Below, piece by piece: positions 41,693 through 50,349 of a stretch of 64,000 nucleotides of DNA. Position 1 is the first letter of the stretch, and each line of letters starts with the position of its first letter. The stretch is from Ancylobacter aquaticus (GTDB lineage Bacteria; Pseudomonadota; Alphaproteobacteria; Rhizobiales; Xanthobacteraceae), in NCBI RefSeq assembly GCF_004339465.1, contig NZ_SMFY01000001.1:1054001-1118000 (forward strand), given 5' to 3'. Below the pieces are notes generated by a model. It did no database searches. It saw nothing but the letters and a program-made list of their open reading frames with translations, and had not been told where the DNA came from. The position numbers were made by a program, and so were the translations under genes.

Positions 41693-42466
41693 ATGGCGAC
41701 AGCGCCCGCCCGCCTCGAACTGATCGCGCTGCCGGATTTTCCTCTGGTCGAGCAAGGGGACGACCTCGCGGGGTTGGTCATGGATGGCCTGGCGCGGGCC
41801 AGCCTTGGATGGCGCGACGGCGATGTGGTCGTGCTGGCGCAGAAGATCGTCTCCAAGGCCGAGGGGCGGCTGGTCGATCTCGCCACGGTGGAGCCTTCGC
41901 CGGAAGCGCAGGCGCTGGCCGCGCAGGTGCTGAAGGACCCGCGCCTGGTCGAGCTGGTGCTGCGCGAGAGCCGGCGCGTGGTGCGTGCCCGGCCGCATGT
42001 GCTGATTGTCGAGCATCGCCTCGGGCTCATCATGGCCAATGCCGGCATCGACCAGTCCAATGTCGAAGCCGGTGGTCGGGAGCTGGCGCTGCTGCTGCCG
42101 CAGGACCCGGACGCCAGCGCGGAAGGCCTGCGGGCGCGCTTGCAGGCGGTGAGCGGGGCGGCGGTCGGCGTGGTGATAAACGACAGCTTCGGCCGGCCCT
42201 GGCGTCGCGGCACCACGGGGGTGGCCATCGGCGCGGCGGGCCTGCCAGCACTGGTCGACCGGCGCGGCGAACCGGACCTGTTCGGCCGCGCCCTGCAGGT
42301 GACGATGATCGGTTTCGCCGATGAAATAGCTGCCACCGCCTCGTTGCTGATGGGGCAGGCGGATGAGGGGCGGCCGGTTGTGCTGATACGAGGGCTGCGC
42401 TGGAGCGCGCCTCCCAATCCGGCGGCCGAACTCATGCGACCCGAATCCGAGGATCTGTTCCGATGA
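41693..42466 (+). CDS. cofE: Coenzyme F420-0:L-glutamate ligase (CofE/FbiB N-terminal type)
   Basis: A 257-residue enzyme that adds glutamate to F420-0 with GTP. Family motifs are DGDVVVLAQKIVSKAEGRLVDL (about 41-62), MANAGIDQSNVEAGG (about 113-127) and VVINDSFGRPWRRGTTGVAIG (about 157-177). It has the CofE length and lacks the C-terminal nitroreductase-like domain of mycobacterial FbiB. It begins three bases behind fgd and overlaps cofD by four. Confidence 0.93.
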   Translation: MATAPARLELIALPDFPLVEQGDDLAGLVMDGLARASLGWRDGDVVVLAQKIVSKAEGRLVDLATVEPSPEAQALAAQVLKDPRLVELVLRESRRVVRARPHVLIVEHRLGLIMANAGIDQSNVEAGGRELALLLPQDPDASAEGLRARLQAVSGAAVGVVINDSFGRPWRRGTTGVAIGAAGLPALVDRRGEPDLFGRALQVTMIGFADEIAATASLLMGQADEGRPVVLIRGLRWSAPPNPAAELMRPESEDLFR

Positions 42467-43410
42467 GCGGGCACGTCATCGCGCTTTCCGGCGGCATTGG
42501 CGGTGCCAAGCTGGCGCTTGGCCTCGACCGCGTTCTGGCGCCGGGCGAATTGACCGTCATCGCCAATACGGGCGACGATTTCCGCCATCTCGGCCTGCAT
42601 ATCTCGCCCGACATCGACACGCTGCTCTACACGCTGGCCGGGCTCGACGACCCTGTGAAGCGCTGGGGACGGCGCGACGAGAGTTGGACCTTCATGCGCG
42701 CGCTGGGGGAACTGGGTGGCGAGACGTGGTTCCAGCTCGGCGATGGCGATCTCGCCATCCATGTCGAGCGCACGCGGCGCCTGGCGGCGGGGGAGAGCCT
42801 CTCGCAGGTGACGGAGGGGCTGCGGCGCCGGCTCGGCATCGGCGCACGGATTGTGCCGATGAGTGACGAGAGCGTCGCCACCCGGGTGCAGACCGACGAG
42901 GGCTGGCTGGATTTCCAGCATTATTTCGTCAGCCGGCGTTGCGAGCCGCGCGTGATCGGGCTCGATTTCGTCGGGGCGGACTTGGCGCGGATGGCACCCG
43001 AGGCGGCAGCGGCCTTTGCCGATCCTGCGCTCCGCGCCGTGGTGCTGTGCCCGTCCAACCCCTATCTCAGCGTCGATCCCATTCTCGCCCTCCCGGGCAT
43101 GCGGAAGGCGCTCGCGGCGTGCGCCGCGCCGGTCATCGCCATCTCGCCGATCATTGCCGGGCAGGCGGTGAAGGGGCCGACGGCCAAGATGATGGCCGAG
43201 CTGGGACTTGAGCCGAGCGCGGCGACGGTGGCGCGCCACTATGACGGGCTGATCGACGCCTTCGTCGTCGACGAGGCCGATGCGGGGCTGAGCGTGACGG
43301 GGCTTGAAGTGGCGGCCACGCCGACGCTGATGCGCAGCCTCGACGACCGGACGCGCCTTGCCCGCTTCGTGCTCGCCCTCGCCGACAGGCTGGCGGGTCC
43401 ACGCGGGTGA
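42463..43410 (+). CDS. cofD: 2-phospho-L-lactate transferase (CofD/FbiA)
   Basis: A 315-residue transferase that joins the lactyl- or pyruvyl-phosphate moiety to the deazaflavin Fo. The opening IALSGGIGGAKLALGLDRVL (about 6-25), NTGDDFRHLGLHISPDIDT (about 35-53), PSNPYLSVDPILALPG and ISPIIAGQAVKGPTAKMM are diagnostic. It sits in a run of four-base overlaps between cofE and cofC, which fits one polycistronic message. Confidence 0.95.
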   Translation: MSGHVIALSGGIGGAKLALGLDRVLAPGELTVIANTGDDFRHLGLHISPDIDTLLYTLAGLDDPVKRWGRRDESWTFMRALGELGGETWFQLGDGDLAIHVERTRRLAAGESLSQVTEGLRRRLGIGARIVPMSDESVATRVQTDEGWLDFQHYFVSRRCEPRVIGLDFVGADLARMAPEAAAAFADPALRAVVLCPSNPYLSVDPILALPGMRKALAACAAPVIAISPIIAGQAVKGPTAKMMAELGLEPSAATVARHYDGLIDAFVVDEADAGLSVTGLEVAATPTLMRSLDDRTRLARFVLALADRLAGPRG

Positions 43411-44072
43411 GCGGGGCGCGCGGCGGCATCTGGGCGGTCGTGCCGGTAAAGGATTTCGCGCTTGCCAAGCAGCGGCTCGCCGGCGCGTTCACGCCCGCCT
43501 TCCGCCAGGAGTTGGCGCGGGCCATGCTGTGCGACGTGTTGGGCGCGCTGCGGGAGGCGCGCGAACTGGCCGGCTTCGCGGTGATCACCGCCGATCCGCA
43601 GGCCGGCCGGCTGGCGCAGGAATTTGGCGGGCGTTGGCTGATGGAGCGGGAGGTGTCCGGGCTCAACGCCGCCGTGACGCAGGCGGCTGCCGTGCTGGAC
43701 GCGGAAGGGGCCGCCGGCATGCTGGTGCTGCCGGGAGACGTGCCGGCTGTGACCCCGCGCGAGATCGAGGCGCTTCTGGCCGGCCACGGCACGAGCCGGG
43801 CGATAAGCCTCATCGCGGCGGAGGACCGCGATGGCACCAACGCGCTGCTCGTTTCGCCGCCGCAAGCCATGAGCCCGGCCTTCGGGCCGGGGAGCTTCGC
43901 GCGGCACCGGGCCGGCGCGGAAGCGCTCGGCATCGTGCCCACGCTGCAGGAGCCTGCACGCTTTCCCGGCTTCGCACACGACATCGACACGCCCGAGGCG
44001 GTGTGCCGGTTCAAGGGCCTTCGGCCTTCCTCGAACACCGGCCGGCTGCTCGCGTCGTTGCAGTGCTCATAA
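43407..44072 (+). CDS. cofC: 2-phospho-L-lactate (or PEP) guanylyltransferase (CofC/FbiD)
   Basis: A 221-residue nucleotidyltransferase-fold enzyme that activates phospholactate or phosphoenolpyruvate with GTP for CofD. The N-terminal AVVPVKDFALAKQRLAG and the metal-binding LVLPGDVPAVTPREIEALL (about 110-128) are typical, as is RDGTNALLVSPP and HDIDTPEA near the end. It starts at GTG 43407 inside GTGA of the cofD stop. It is the last F420 gene of this operon; the following 147-bp gap leads to ABC genes. Confidence 0.92.
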   Translation: MSGARGGIWAVVPVKDFALAKQRLAGAFTPAFRQELARAMLCDVLGALREARELAGFAVITADPQAGRLAQEFGGRWLMEREVSGLNAAVTQAAAVLDAEGAAGMLVLPGDVPAVTPREIEALLAGHGTSRAISLIAAEDRDGTNALLVSPPQAMSPAFGPGSFARHRAGAEALGIVPTLQEPARFPGFAHDIDTPEAVCRFKGLRPSSNTGRLLASLQCS

Positions 44073-44219
44073 TCGGTGCAGCCTCGGCGGGCGAGGCGCC
44101 GTTTTGTGCAGGGGCGGCGAAATCGGCCTGTGCCGAACTCGGTTATCCTGAGTTTCTATAAACCAGCACACTTTGGCACAGAACTTGGATGGATCATCGG
44201 CATAGCCCTGGAGTGCCGG

Positions 44220-45320
44220 ATGTCTTCCATCGCCTTTGTGTCCGTTTCCAAGCGCTACGGCGAGGTCGCTGCGGTCAGCCAGCTCGACCTCGCCTGTGCG
44301 TCGGGAGAAATGCTGGCGCTGCTCGGCCCATCGGGCTGCGGCAAGAGCACGACGCTGAAAATGGCGGCGGGGATCGAGACCGTTTCCTCCGGCGAGATCT
44401 TTTTTGGCGAGCGCCCGGTCTCCCGCCTCGCGCCCGGCGCGCGCAACATCGCCATGGTGTTCGAGGATTACGCGCTCTACCCCCGCATGACCGTGTGGGA
44501 AAACGTTGCCTTTCCGCTGAAGGTGCGCGGCATCACCGGCCAGCCGGCAGCGCAGCGCGTCGGCGAGGTGTTGCAGCTTCTCGGCCTGCGGCAGATGGCC
44601 GACCAGGATGTGACCGGCCTTTCCGGCGGGGCCCAGCAGCGCGTGGCGATCGGCCGGGCGCTGGTGCGCGACCCCGACGTGATCCTGTTCGACGAGCCGC
44701 TCTCCCATCTCGATGCCGACCAGAAAGTGCAGCTGCGCGCCGAGATCAAGCGGCTGCAGAAGCTGCGGCAGGTCACGTCCATTCTCGTGACCCATGACCA
44801 GACCGAGGCCATCGCCATGGCCGACCGGGTGGCGGTGATGAACCATGGCGTGCTCCAGCAGGTGGGCGCGCCGCAGGACCTCTATGAGCGTCCGGCCAAT
44901 CTCTTCGTCGCCAACTTTATCGGCGAGCCGCCGATGAACCTGATGGAAGCCACACTTGCCGACGGAGGCCGCGTGGTCGGCGACGGGTGGAGCGCGCAGC
45001 TCGGCCCGTCGCGCCTTGGCGCGCTGCCGTCGGGCGGGAGCGCCATCATTGCCGGCATCCGCCCGGAAAACATCGCGGTGCGCGCCCCGGACGCAATGGG
45101 GGATGCGCGCGGCAGCATCGTCTATCGCGAGCCGCGTGGCGATGCCGACATTCTCACCGTCGCGCTCGACACGGCGGGCGAAGTGGCGGTGAAGCTCATT
45201 GCGGAAATCCCCGGCCCCGCGCCCTGGCGCGCGGGCGACAGGGTGGTGCTGGGCATCGATGAGGCGCGGCTTCTCGTGTTCGACGCCGCCAGCGGGCGAA
45301 ACCGGGAGGTCCTGCCATGA
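44220..45320 (+). CDS. Sugar-type ABC transporter ATPase (first of a pair)
   Basis: A 366-residue MalK/UgpC-like ATPase with Walker [10 protein letters not shown] (36-44), signature LSGGAQQRVAIGRAL, Walker B VILFDEPLSHLD, H-loop LVTHDQTEAIAMAD and a TOBE-type C-terminal domain (about 240-360). The signature has Ala in place of the usual Gln. The start is the ATG at 44220 with GGAG seven bases upstream; the frame is open further up but without family sequence. It overlaps a second, different ATPase gene, so the importer probably works with an ATPase heterodimer as in GlpS/GlpT-type systems. Confidence 0.92.
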   Translation: MSSIAFVSVSKRYGEVAAVSQLDLACASGEMLALLGPSGCGKSTTLKMAAGIETVSSGEIFFGERPVSRLAPGARNIAMVFEDYALYPRMTVWENVAFPLKVRGITGQPAAQRVGEVLQLLGLRQMADQDVTGLSGGAQQRVAIGRALVRDPDVILFDEPLSHLDADQKVQLRAEIKRLQKLRQVTSILVTHDQTEAIAMADRVAVMNHGVLQQVGAPQDLYERPANLFVANFIGEPPMNLMEATLADGGRVVGDGWSAQLGPSRLGALPSGGSAIIAGIRPENIAVRAPDAMGDARGSIVYREPRGDADILTVALDTAGEVAVKLIAEIPGPAPWRAGDRVVLGIDEARLLVFDAASGRNREVLP

Positions 45321-46453
45321 GCGCGCCGGCACATCCCGGGCTTGCCGCGCGCGGCATCTCGAAAAGCTTCGCCCAGCAGGTTCTGCACGGCATTGGCATC
45401 GACATCGCACCGGGCGAGCTTGTCGCCATCACCGGGCCCTCGGGCGCCGGCAAAAGCACGTTCTGCCGCATTCTCGCCGGGCTGGAGCGGCCGGATGCGG
45501 GCACGGTGACGCTGGGCGGCCGCGATCTCGCACGCGTGCCCCCGCAGCAGCGGCGCGTTGCTTTGATGTTCGAATCCTACGCGCTCTATCCCCATCTCAC
45601 TGTGCGCGGCAACGCGCTCTCGCCGCTGCAGGCACCGGGTGGCCGGCTCGATCCGGCGGCGGCCGAGGCGCGGGTCGACGAGGTGCTGGAGCTTCTGGAA
45701 ATTCACCATCTCGGGGAACGTCTGCCCGGCGCGCTCTCGGGCGGGCAGAAGCAGCGGGTGGCGCTCGCCCGCACGCTGGTGCAGACGCCCGATCTCTACA
45801 TCCTCGACGAACCGATCTCCCATCTCGACGCCAAGCTGCGCCACAAGCTGCGCGGCGAAATCCGCCGCCGGCTTGCCCGTCAGGACGCGCCCACCCTCTG
45901 GTCGACGCCGGACGGCATGGAAGCTCTTTCGGTCGGCGACCGCGTGGTGGTGATCGATGGCGGGCGGATCGAGCAGGTCGGTACGCCGGAAGACATCTGG
46001 CAGCGTCCGGCGAGTACGCGGGTGGCCCGGCTTCTCGGCGATCCGCCGATGAACCTCATCGAGGGGCAACTGGCGCGGGAGAACGACACGCTGTTCTTCA
46101 CCCGCCGCGACCTGCGCATCGCCCTGCCGCCGGCCCTTACCCGTGCGGCCGGGAATGCGAGCAGCGAGGCGGTCAGTCTCGGCGTGCGGCCCGACGACAT
46201 CGCCTTCGCCGCCCCGGACACATCCGGCGCGGTGGGCGCTGAAATCTATTCCAACGAGCCGTTCGGAAAGCACGCCATCGTCACCCTCGATCTCGGCGCC
46301 CTGCTCGCCAAGGCGAAGACGAGCATGGCCATTGCCGCCTCCCTCGGGAGCGGCGCGGGCGAGGGCATCGGCCGGCCGGTGGGACTGATTTTCCCGAAGG
46401 ATGGGCTTGCGCTTTTCGACGGGACGACGGGCCGCGCGCTGCCCGGCACTTGA
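45317..46453 (+). CDS. Sugar-type ABC transporter ATPase (second of a pair), H-loop His missing
   Basis: A 378-residue MalK/UgpC-like ATPase with Walker A GPSGAGKST (40-48), signature LSGGQKQRVALARTL and Walker B LYILDEPISHLD. The switch histidine of the THD motif is replaced by Pro198 (LWSTPDGMEAL), and the Q-loop position is Glu86 (FESYALYPHLTV). The partner ATPase keeps the His. This suggests one competent and one weakened ATP site in a heterodimer. A TOBE-like C-terminal part follows from about residue 245. Confidence 0.9.
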   Translation: MSAPAHPGLAARGISKSFAQQVLHGIGIDIAPGELVAITGPSGAGKSTFCRILAGLERPDAGTVTLGGRDLARVPPQQRRVALMFESYALYPHLTVRGNALSPLQAPGGRLDPAAAEARVDEVLELLEIHHLGERLPGALSGGQKQRVALARTLVQTPDLYILDEPISHLDAKLRHKLRGEIRRRLARQDAPTLWSTPDGMEALSVGDRVVVIDGGRIEQVGTPEDIWQRPASTRVARLLGDPPMNLIEGQLARENDTLFFTRRDLRIALPPALTRAAGNASSEAVSLGVRPDDIAFAAPDTSGAVGAEIYSNEPFGKHAIVTLDLGALLAKAKTSMAIAASLGSGAGEGIGRPVGLIFPKDGLALFDGTTGRALPGT

Positions 46454-46487
46454 AGAAGCCGCTGAAGATAAACAGAGGGAAAGAGCG

Positions 46488-47888
46488 ATGAAGAGCAGGT
46501 TCTGGTGTTTCGCCGCCGCCTTGGCGGCCTCGACCGTGCTGATGGCGCCGGTCGCACAGGTGCAGGCGGACGACACGTCCTTCTATGCCGAGGCGGCCAA
46601 GCCCTATAAGGGCACCACCATCCGCGTGCTCGACGAGATCACGCCGCTGCAGGAAACCCTGTCCAAGATCATTCCGGACTTCGAGAAGGAGACGGGGATC
46701 AAGGTGGAGTGGGAACTGCTCAACCACTTCGAGGTCATCAACAAGGGCCAGGCCGACATGCTGTCCGGCCGCGGCTATTACGACGCGATCATGCTGCACG
46801 GCTTCCAGCTCGGCCCGATGATTTCGGCCGGGGTGATCCGCGAACTCAACGATTTCGTGGCCGACCCGAAGCTCGCCAACCCGAATCTCAACTCGGCGGA
46901 CTTCATCCAGAACCCGTTCAAGACCGCCGCCTTCGTCGGCGAGAAGCAGTATTCCTTCATCAACTGGAACTACAACCAGATCTACTGGGCGCGCGCCGAC
47001 CTGCTGGACGATCCGGGCGAGAAGGAAGCCTTCAAGGCCAAGTATGGCTACGAGCTGGCGCCGGCCGCTACCATCGAGCAGATGCGCGACATCGCCGAGT
47101 TCTTCACCCGCAAGAAGGGCGCCATGCTCGCCGGCAAGCCGCTGGAGAGCGATTTCTACGGCATCGTGCTTGAGGGCATCAAGGGCGGTTCGACCTTCCC
47201 GGCATTGTGGAACAACTTCATCAAAAACTATGGCGGCAACCTGATCGACGCCGAAGGCAAGCCGGTCTTCGATAGCCCGGAGACCGTCGCCGCGCTGAAG
47301 ATGTGGCACGAATTGTGGACCTTCGCCCCGCCCGGCATTGCCGAATACTCGCTGGTCGACGTGCCGACCGTGATGGGCAACGGCATCGCCGCGCAGTCCA
47401 TCGCCTGGTCGGACTTTGTGCTGGGCATCGACAAGCCCGGCGTCTCGCCGTTCGCGGGCAAATTCGTCTATGGCCCCATCCCGATCAAGGCCGGCTCCAA
47501 GGAGCGCTATGCCGAGGCCGAGCCGTCGGTCACGGTCATCAGCACCGCTTCCAAGAGCCCCGAGGCGACGTTCATCTTCCTCCAGTGGCTGGCCGACAAG
47601 AAGCAGCAGGACAAGCTGATCGCGCTGGGTGCGGGCGGCGTGCCGATTCGTGAATCCTCCTGGGCACTGCCGGCCATCACCGGCGCGGCCAACAAGACGC
47701 TCTACGTCGCGATGAAGGCGACGCTGGATGTCGCCGAGGCCAAGCCGAAAATGCCGAAATTCTACGAGATCTACGACGTGATGAGCGGCGTTGCGCAGGA
47801 AGTCGGGCTCGGCCGCATCTCGCCGGAAGAGGGCGCCAAGAAGGGCCAGGCGGAACTGCTGAAGCTCTGCACCAGCTGCCTGCTGTGA
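46488..47888 (+). CDS. ABC transporter extracellular solute-binding protein (CUT1 type)
   Basis: A 466-residue periplasmic receptor with a signal peptide to about residue 27 (APVAQVQADDTSFYAEAA). Family sequence: IRVLDEITPLQETLSKIIPDFEKETGIKVEWE, and GGVPIRESSW near the C-terminus. The protein ends in a Cys-bearing tail (LLKLCTSCLL). I start at 46488 with an AGAGGGA-type ribosome-binding site. It follows the two ATPases and precedes two permeases of the same importer. Ligand unknown; sugars, polyols and glycerol-type compounds are common for this class. Confidence 0.92.
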   Translation: MKSRFWCFAAALAASTVLMAPVAQVQADDTSFYAEAAKPYKGTTIRVLDEITPLQETLSKIIPDFEKETGIKVEWELLNHFEVINKGQADMLSGRGYYDAIMLHGFQLGPMISAGVIRELNDFVADPKLANPNLNSADFIQNPFKTAAFVGEKQYSFINWNYNQIYWARADLLDDPGEKEAFKAKYGYELAPAATIEQMRDIAEFFTRKKGAMLAGKPLESDFYGIVLEGIKGGSTFPALWNNFIKNYGGNLIDAEGKPVFDSPETVAALKMWHELWTFAPPGIAEYSLVDVPTVMGNGIAAQSIAWSDFVLGIDKPGVSPFAGKFVYGPIPIKAGSKERYAEAEPSVTVISTASKSPEATFIFLQWLADKKQQDKLIALGAGGVPIRESSWALPAITGAANKTLYVAMKATLDVAEAKPKMPKFYEIYDVMSGVAQEVGLGRISPEEGAKKGQAELLKLCTSCLL

Positions 47889-47926
47889 TCGACCTGCTGT
47901 GAACCATTGAACTGAACCAGCCGGCT

Positions 47927-47950
47927 CCCTCTCCCCGTCGGGGGAGAGGG
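47927..47950. repeat. Palindromic hairpin between binding protein and permease genes
   Basis: CCCTCTCCCC, loop GTCG, GGGGAGAGGG: a perfect 10-bp stem of the kind scattered between genes in many proteobacteria. It may stabilise the binding-protein message or reduce read-through into the permease genes. Confidence 0.65.
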
Positions 47951-48047
47951 ATGGGGTGAGGGGCTCGCGGGCCGGTCATCCCCAGACCCCTCGGCCTTGC
48001 TTCGCGGCGAGGCACTACGTGCCGAAACCTGGAGAACGGACCTTCCC

Positions 48048-48971
48048 ATGGCGAGCGCAAGCGACACGATCACCCCTGCGGAAGGCGTTGTGCGGGCCCC
48101 GCGCGAGCGGCTCTGGTACCCGTACCTTCTCATCGCCCCGTCCATGCTCATGCTGGTCGTGGTCTCGCTCGTGCCTTTTCTGTACACGATCTATCTGAGC
48201 TTCCACGCCGCCAAATTCGGCCGCGTGACCGACTTTATCGGCTTCGACAATTACGCGGTGCTGCTCACCGATCCCCGCTTCTGGAACTCCATCGGGGTCG
48301 CCGCCACCTTCGTGCTGATCGCGGTGCCGGTGGAATTCATGCTCGGGCTGGCCGGGGCGCTGGTGCTGAACCAGAACGTGCGCGGGCGGTCCATTCTGGT
48401 GCCGCTGCTGTTCATGCCGACCATGATGGCGCCGATCGTTGTCGGCCTGTTGTGGAAGATCATGCTGGCGGGATCGTGGGGGTTCTTCTCCTACAACGTG
48501 CTGGAGCGCTTCAATCTTCTTGAGGGCACATCGGTCTTCGCCTCGCCGGAGTTCGCGCTCTACGCGCTGATCTTCGTCGATATCTGGCAGTGGACGCCGT
48601 TCATGATGCTGGCTTTCTTCGCCGGCCTGCAGGCGTTGCCCATGGGCCCTTATCGCGCGGCGGCGGTGGACGGGGCGAACCCGTTGCAGATGTTCTTCCA
48701 CATCACCCTGCCGATGATGACGCCGTTGCTCGCCGTCATCGGACTGCTGCGCTTCATCGACGCCTTCAAGGTGTTCGACACCATCTACATCCTCACCGGC
48801 GGCGGGCCCGGCATCTCCACCGAGACGCCCTCCATCCTCGCCAACAAGATGACCTTCGAGTTCTGGAACATCGGCGAGGCATCGGCGCTCGCGGTGCTGG
48901 TGTGGCTCGCCTTCTTCGCCTTCTGCAACGTTTTCTACCAGGTCGCCAAGAAGCGCCTGAACGCCTTCTGA
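48048..48971 (+). CDS. ABC transporter permease (CUT1, MalF/UgpA-like)
   Basis: A 307-residue inner-membrane protein with six spans (APSMLMLVVVSLVPFLYTIYLSFH is the first). The coupling loop MGPYRAAAVDGANPLQMFFHITLPMMTPLL lies at about 207-236, then DAFKVFDTIYILTGGGPG. I start at the ATG at 48048 because sequence further upstream runs into the repeat region. It pairs with the next permease. Confidence 0.92.
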   Translation: MASASDTITPAEGVVRAPRERLWYPYLLIAPSMLMLVVVSLVPFLYTIYLSFHAAKFGRVTDFIGFDNYAVLLTDPRFWNSIGVAATFVLIAVPVEFMLGLAGALVLNQNVRGRSILVPLLFMPTMMAPIVVGLLWKIMLAGSWGFFSYNVLERFNLLEGTSVFASPEFALYALIFVDIWQWTPFMMLAFFAGLQALPMGPYRAAAVDGANPLQMFFHITLPMMTPLLAVIGLLRFIDAFKVFDTIYILTGGGPGISTETPSILANKMTFEFWNIGEASALAVLVWLAFFAFCNVFYQVAKKRLNAF

Positions 48972-48984
48972 GGGAGAGTTCGTC

Positions 48985-49821
48985 ATGGCTGAAGCGCAAA
49001 GCCGCCCCGAAGGCTCCAGGGCTCTGCTATGGACCAGCGTTACCGTGGTCTACGCCGCCATCATGCTGTTCCCCATCTTCTGGATGGCCTCGATGATGGT
49101 GAAGCCGAACGATGCCATGTTCGCCCGGCCGACCCAGTTTCTGTTCATGCCGACGCTGGAGCATTTCAGTTACGTCATCGAGCACGGCTTCCACTGGTAC
49201 CTTCTGACGTCGTTCCTGCTCTGCACCGTCTCCACCGCGCTGGTGGTCATCATCGGCACGCCGGCGGCCTATGCCTTTGCGCGCTTCGAGATGCGGGCGA
49301 AGGACGATTTGTTCCTGTTCATCCTGGCTTCGCGCATGGCACCGCCCGTGTGCCTCGTCATTCCGTTCTATCTGATCTTCGCCAAGGTCGGCCTGCTCGA
49401 CACTTTCCTCGGCCTGACGCTGGCCTACATGACCTTCAACCTCTCCTTCTACATCTGGGTGCTGCGCTCCTTCTGCCGCGACCTGCCGGTGCAGCTTGAG
49501 GAAGCAGCAGCGCTGGAGGGCTGGTCGAAGCCGCAGATCTTCCGCCGGGTGGTCTTTCCGCTGCTGCGCAACGGCATCGTCGCCACCGCCGTGCTGTGCT
49601 TCATTTTCGCGTGGAACGAGTTCCTGTTTGCCTTCATGCTCGGCGGAAGGGCGGTGCAGACGCTGCCGGTCTCCATCCCAAAGCTCATCACCTCGCAGGG
49701 CGTGCGTTGGGGTGAGATGGCAGTGGTCGGCATGACCGCCCTCCTCCCCGTCCTCGCCGTGGTCTTCGTTTTGCAGCGCCACATCGTGCGCGGCCTCACC
49801 CTCGGCGCGGTAAAGGGATGA
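48985..49821 (+). CDS. ABC transporter permease (CUT1, MalG/UgpE-like)
   Basis: A 278-residue six-span inner-membrane protein. Typical sequence is RDLPVQLEEAAALEGWSKPQIFRRVVFPLLRNGI (coupling loop, about 168-201) followed by FAWNEFLFAFMLGGRAVQTLPVSI. It lies 13 bases behind its partner, and its stop overlaps the next gene by ATGA, which ties the transporter to the GMC oxidoreductase genes. Confidence 0.93.
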   Translation: MAEAQSRPEGSRALLWTSVTVVYAAIMLFPIFWMASMMVKPNDAMFARPTQFLFMPTLEHFSYVIEHGFHWYLLTSFLLCTVSTALVVIIGTPAAYAFARFEMRAKDDLFLFILASRMAPPVCLVIPFYLIFAKVGLLDTFLGLTLAYMTFNLSFYIWVLRSFCRDLPVQLEEAAALEGWSKPQIFRRVVFPLLRNGIVATAVLCFIFAWNEFLFAFMLGGRAVQTLPVSIPKLITSQGVRWGEMAVVGMTALLPVLAVVFVLQRHIVRGLTLGAVKG

Positions 49822-50324
49822 TCGCTATGACCGGGATCAAGGCTCACAAGGACCCTAAACTGGCCCCGCCGCCCGACGTGGCAGAGGGGCCGGAGTGGGA
49901 GCACACGCTCGCCCTGCTCGACCCCCATGTCGCGGAAACGCTGCTATCCGCTGCGCGCACACTTTATCCCCATGACGGGTTGCCCGAGCGGGTCTATCGC
50001 CGGGTCATCCTCCATTTCGACCGGATGGCGGCGCACGCACCGGCCGCCGCGCAGTCCTTCGCCGAATTCGTCGACCGGGTGGATACGGCGATGCCGCTGC
50101 CCTTCCGCGACCTGTCGGAGAGCTACCGGGTGTCCGTGCTGAAGGGGCTGGAAGAAAGCGCCGCTTTCCGGCTGGTGCAGCGCTCCACCGTCCGCTTTCT
50201 CTATGACGATGTCGAGGTGTGGCAGGCCTTCGGCTATGAGGGCGCCTCGGTGCATCTCGGCGGCTATGTGGCCCGCGGCTTCAACGATCTCGACTGGCTC
50301 CCGGACCCTCCGGCCGGCGTCTGA
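49818..50324 (+). CDS. Gluconate 2-dehydrogenase subunit 3-like protein without signal peptide
   Basis: A 168-residue small protein that resembles subunit 3 of membrane FAD dehydrogenases of the gluconate 2-dehydrogenase type (LLSAARTLYPHDGLPERVYRRVILHFDRMA, FVDRVDTAMPLPFRDLSESYRVSVLKGLEES, RFLYDDVEVWQAFGYEGASVHLGGYVARGFNDLDWLP). Members that are exported carry a Tat signal; none is present here. The next gene encodes the FAD-GMC partner, also without signal, so a cytoplasmic complex is likely. No cytochrome subunit gene follows. The start could also be the ATG at 49830. Confidence 0.75.
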   Translation: MIAMTGIKAHKDPKLAPPPDVAEGPEWEHTLALLDPHVAETLLSAARTLYPHDGLPERVYRRVILHFDRMAAHAPAAAQSFAEFVDRVDTAMPLPFRDLSESYRVSVLKGLEESAAFRLVQRSTVRFLYDDVEVWQAFGYEGASVHLGGYVARGFNDLDWLPDPPAGV

Positions 50325-50349
50325 TTCCGCTCACATCAAGGGTGCCAGG

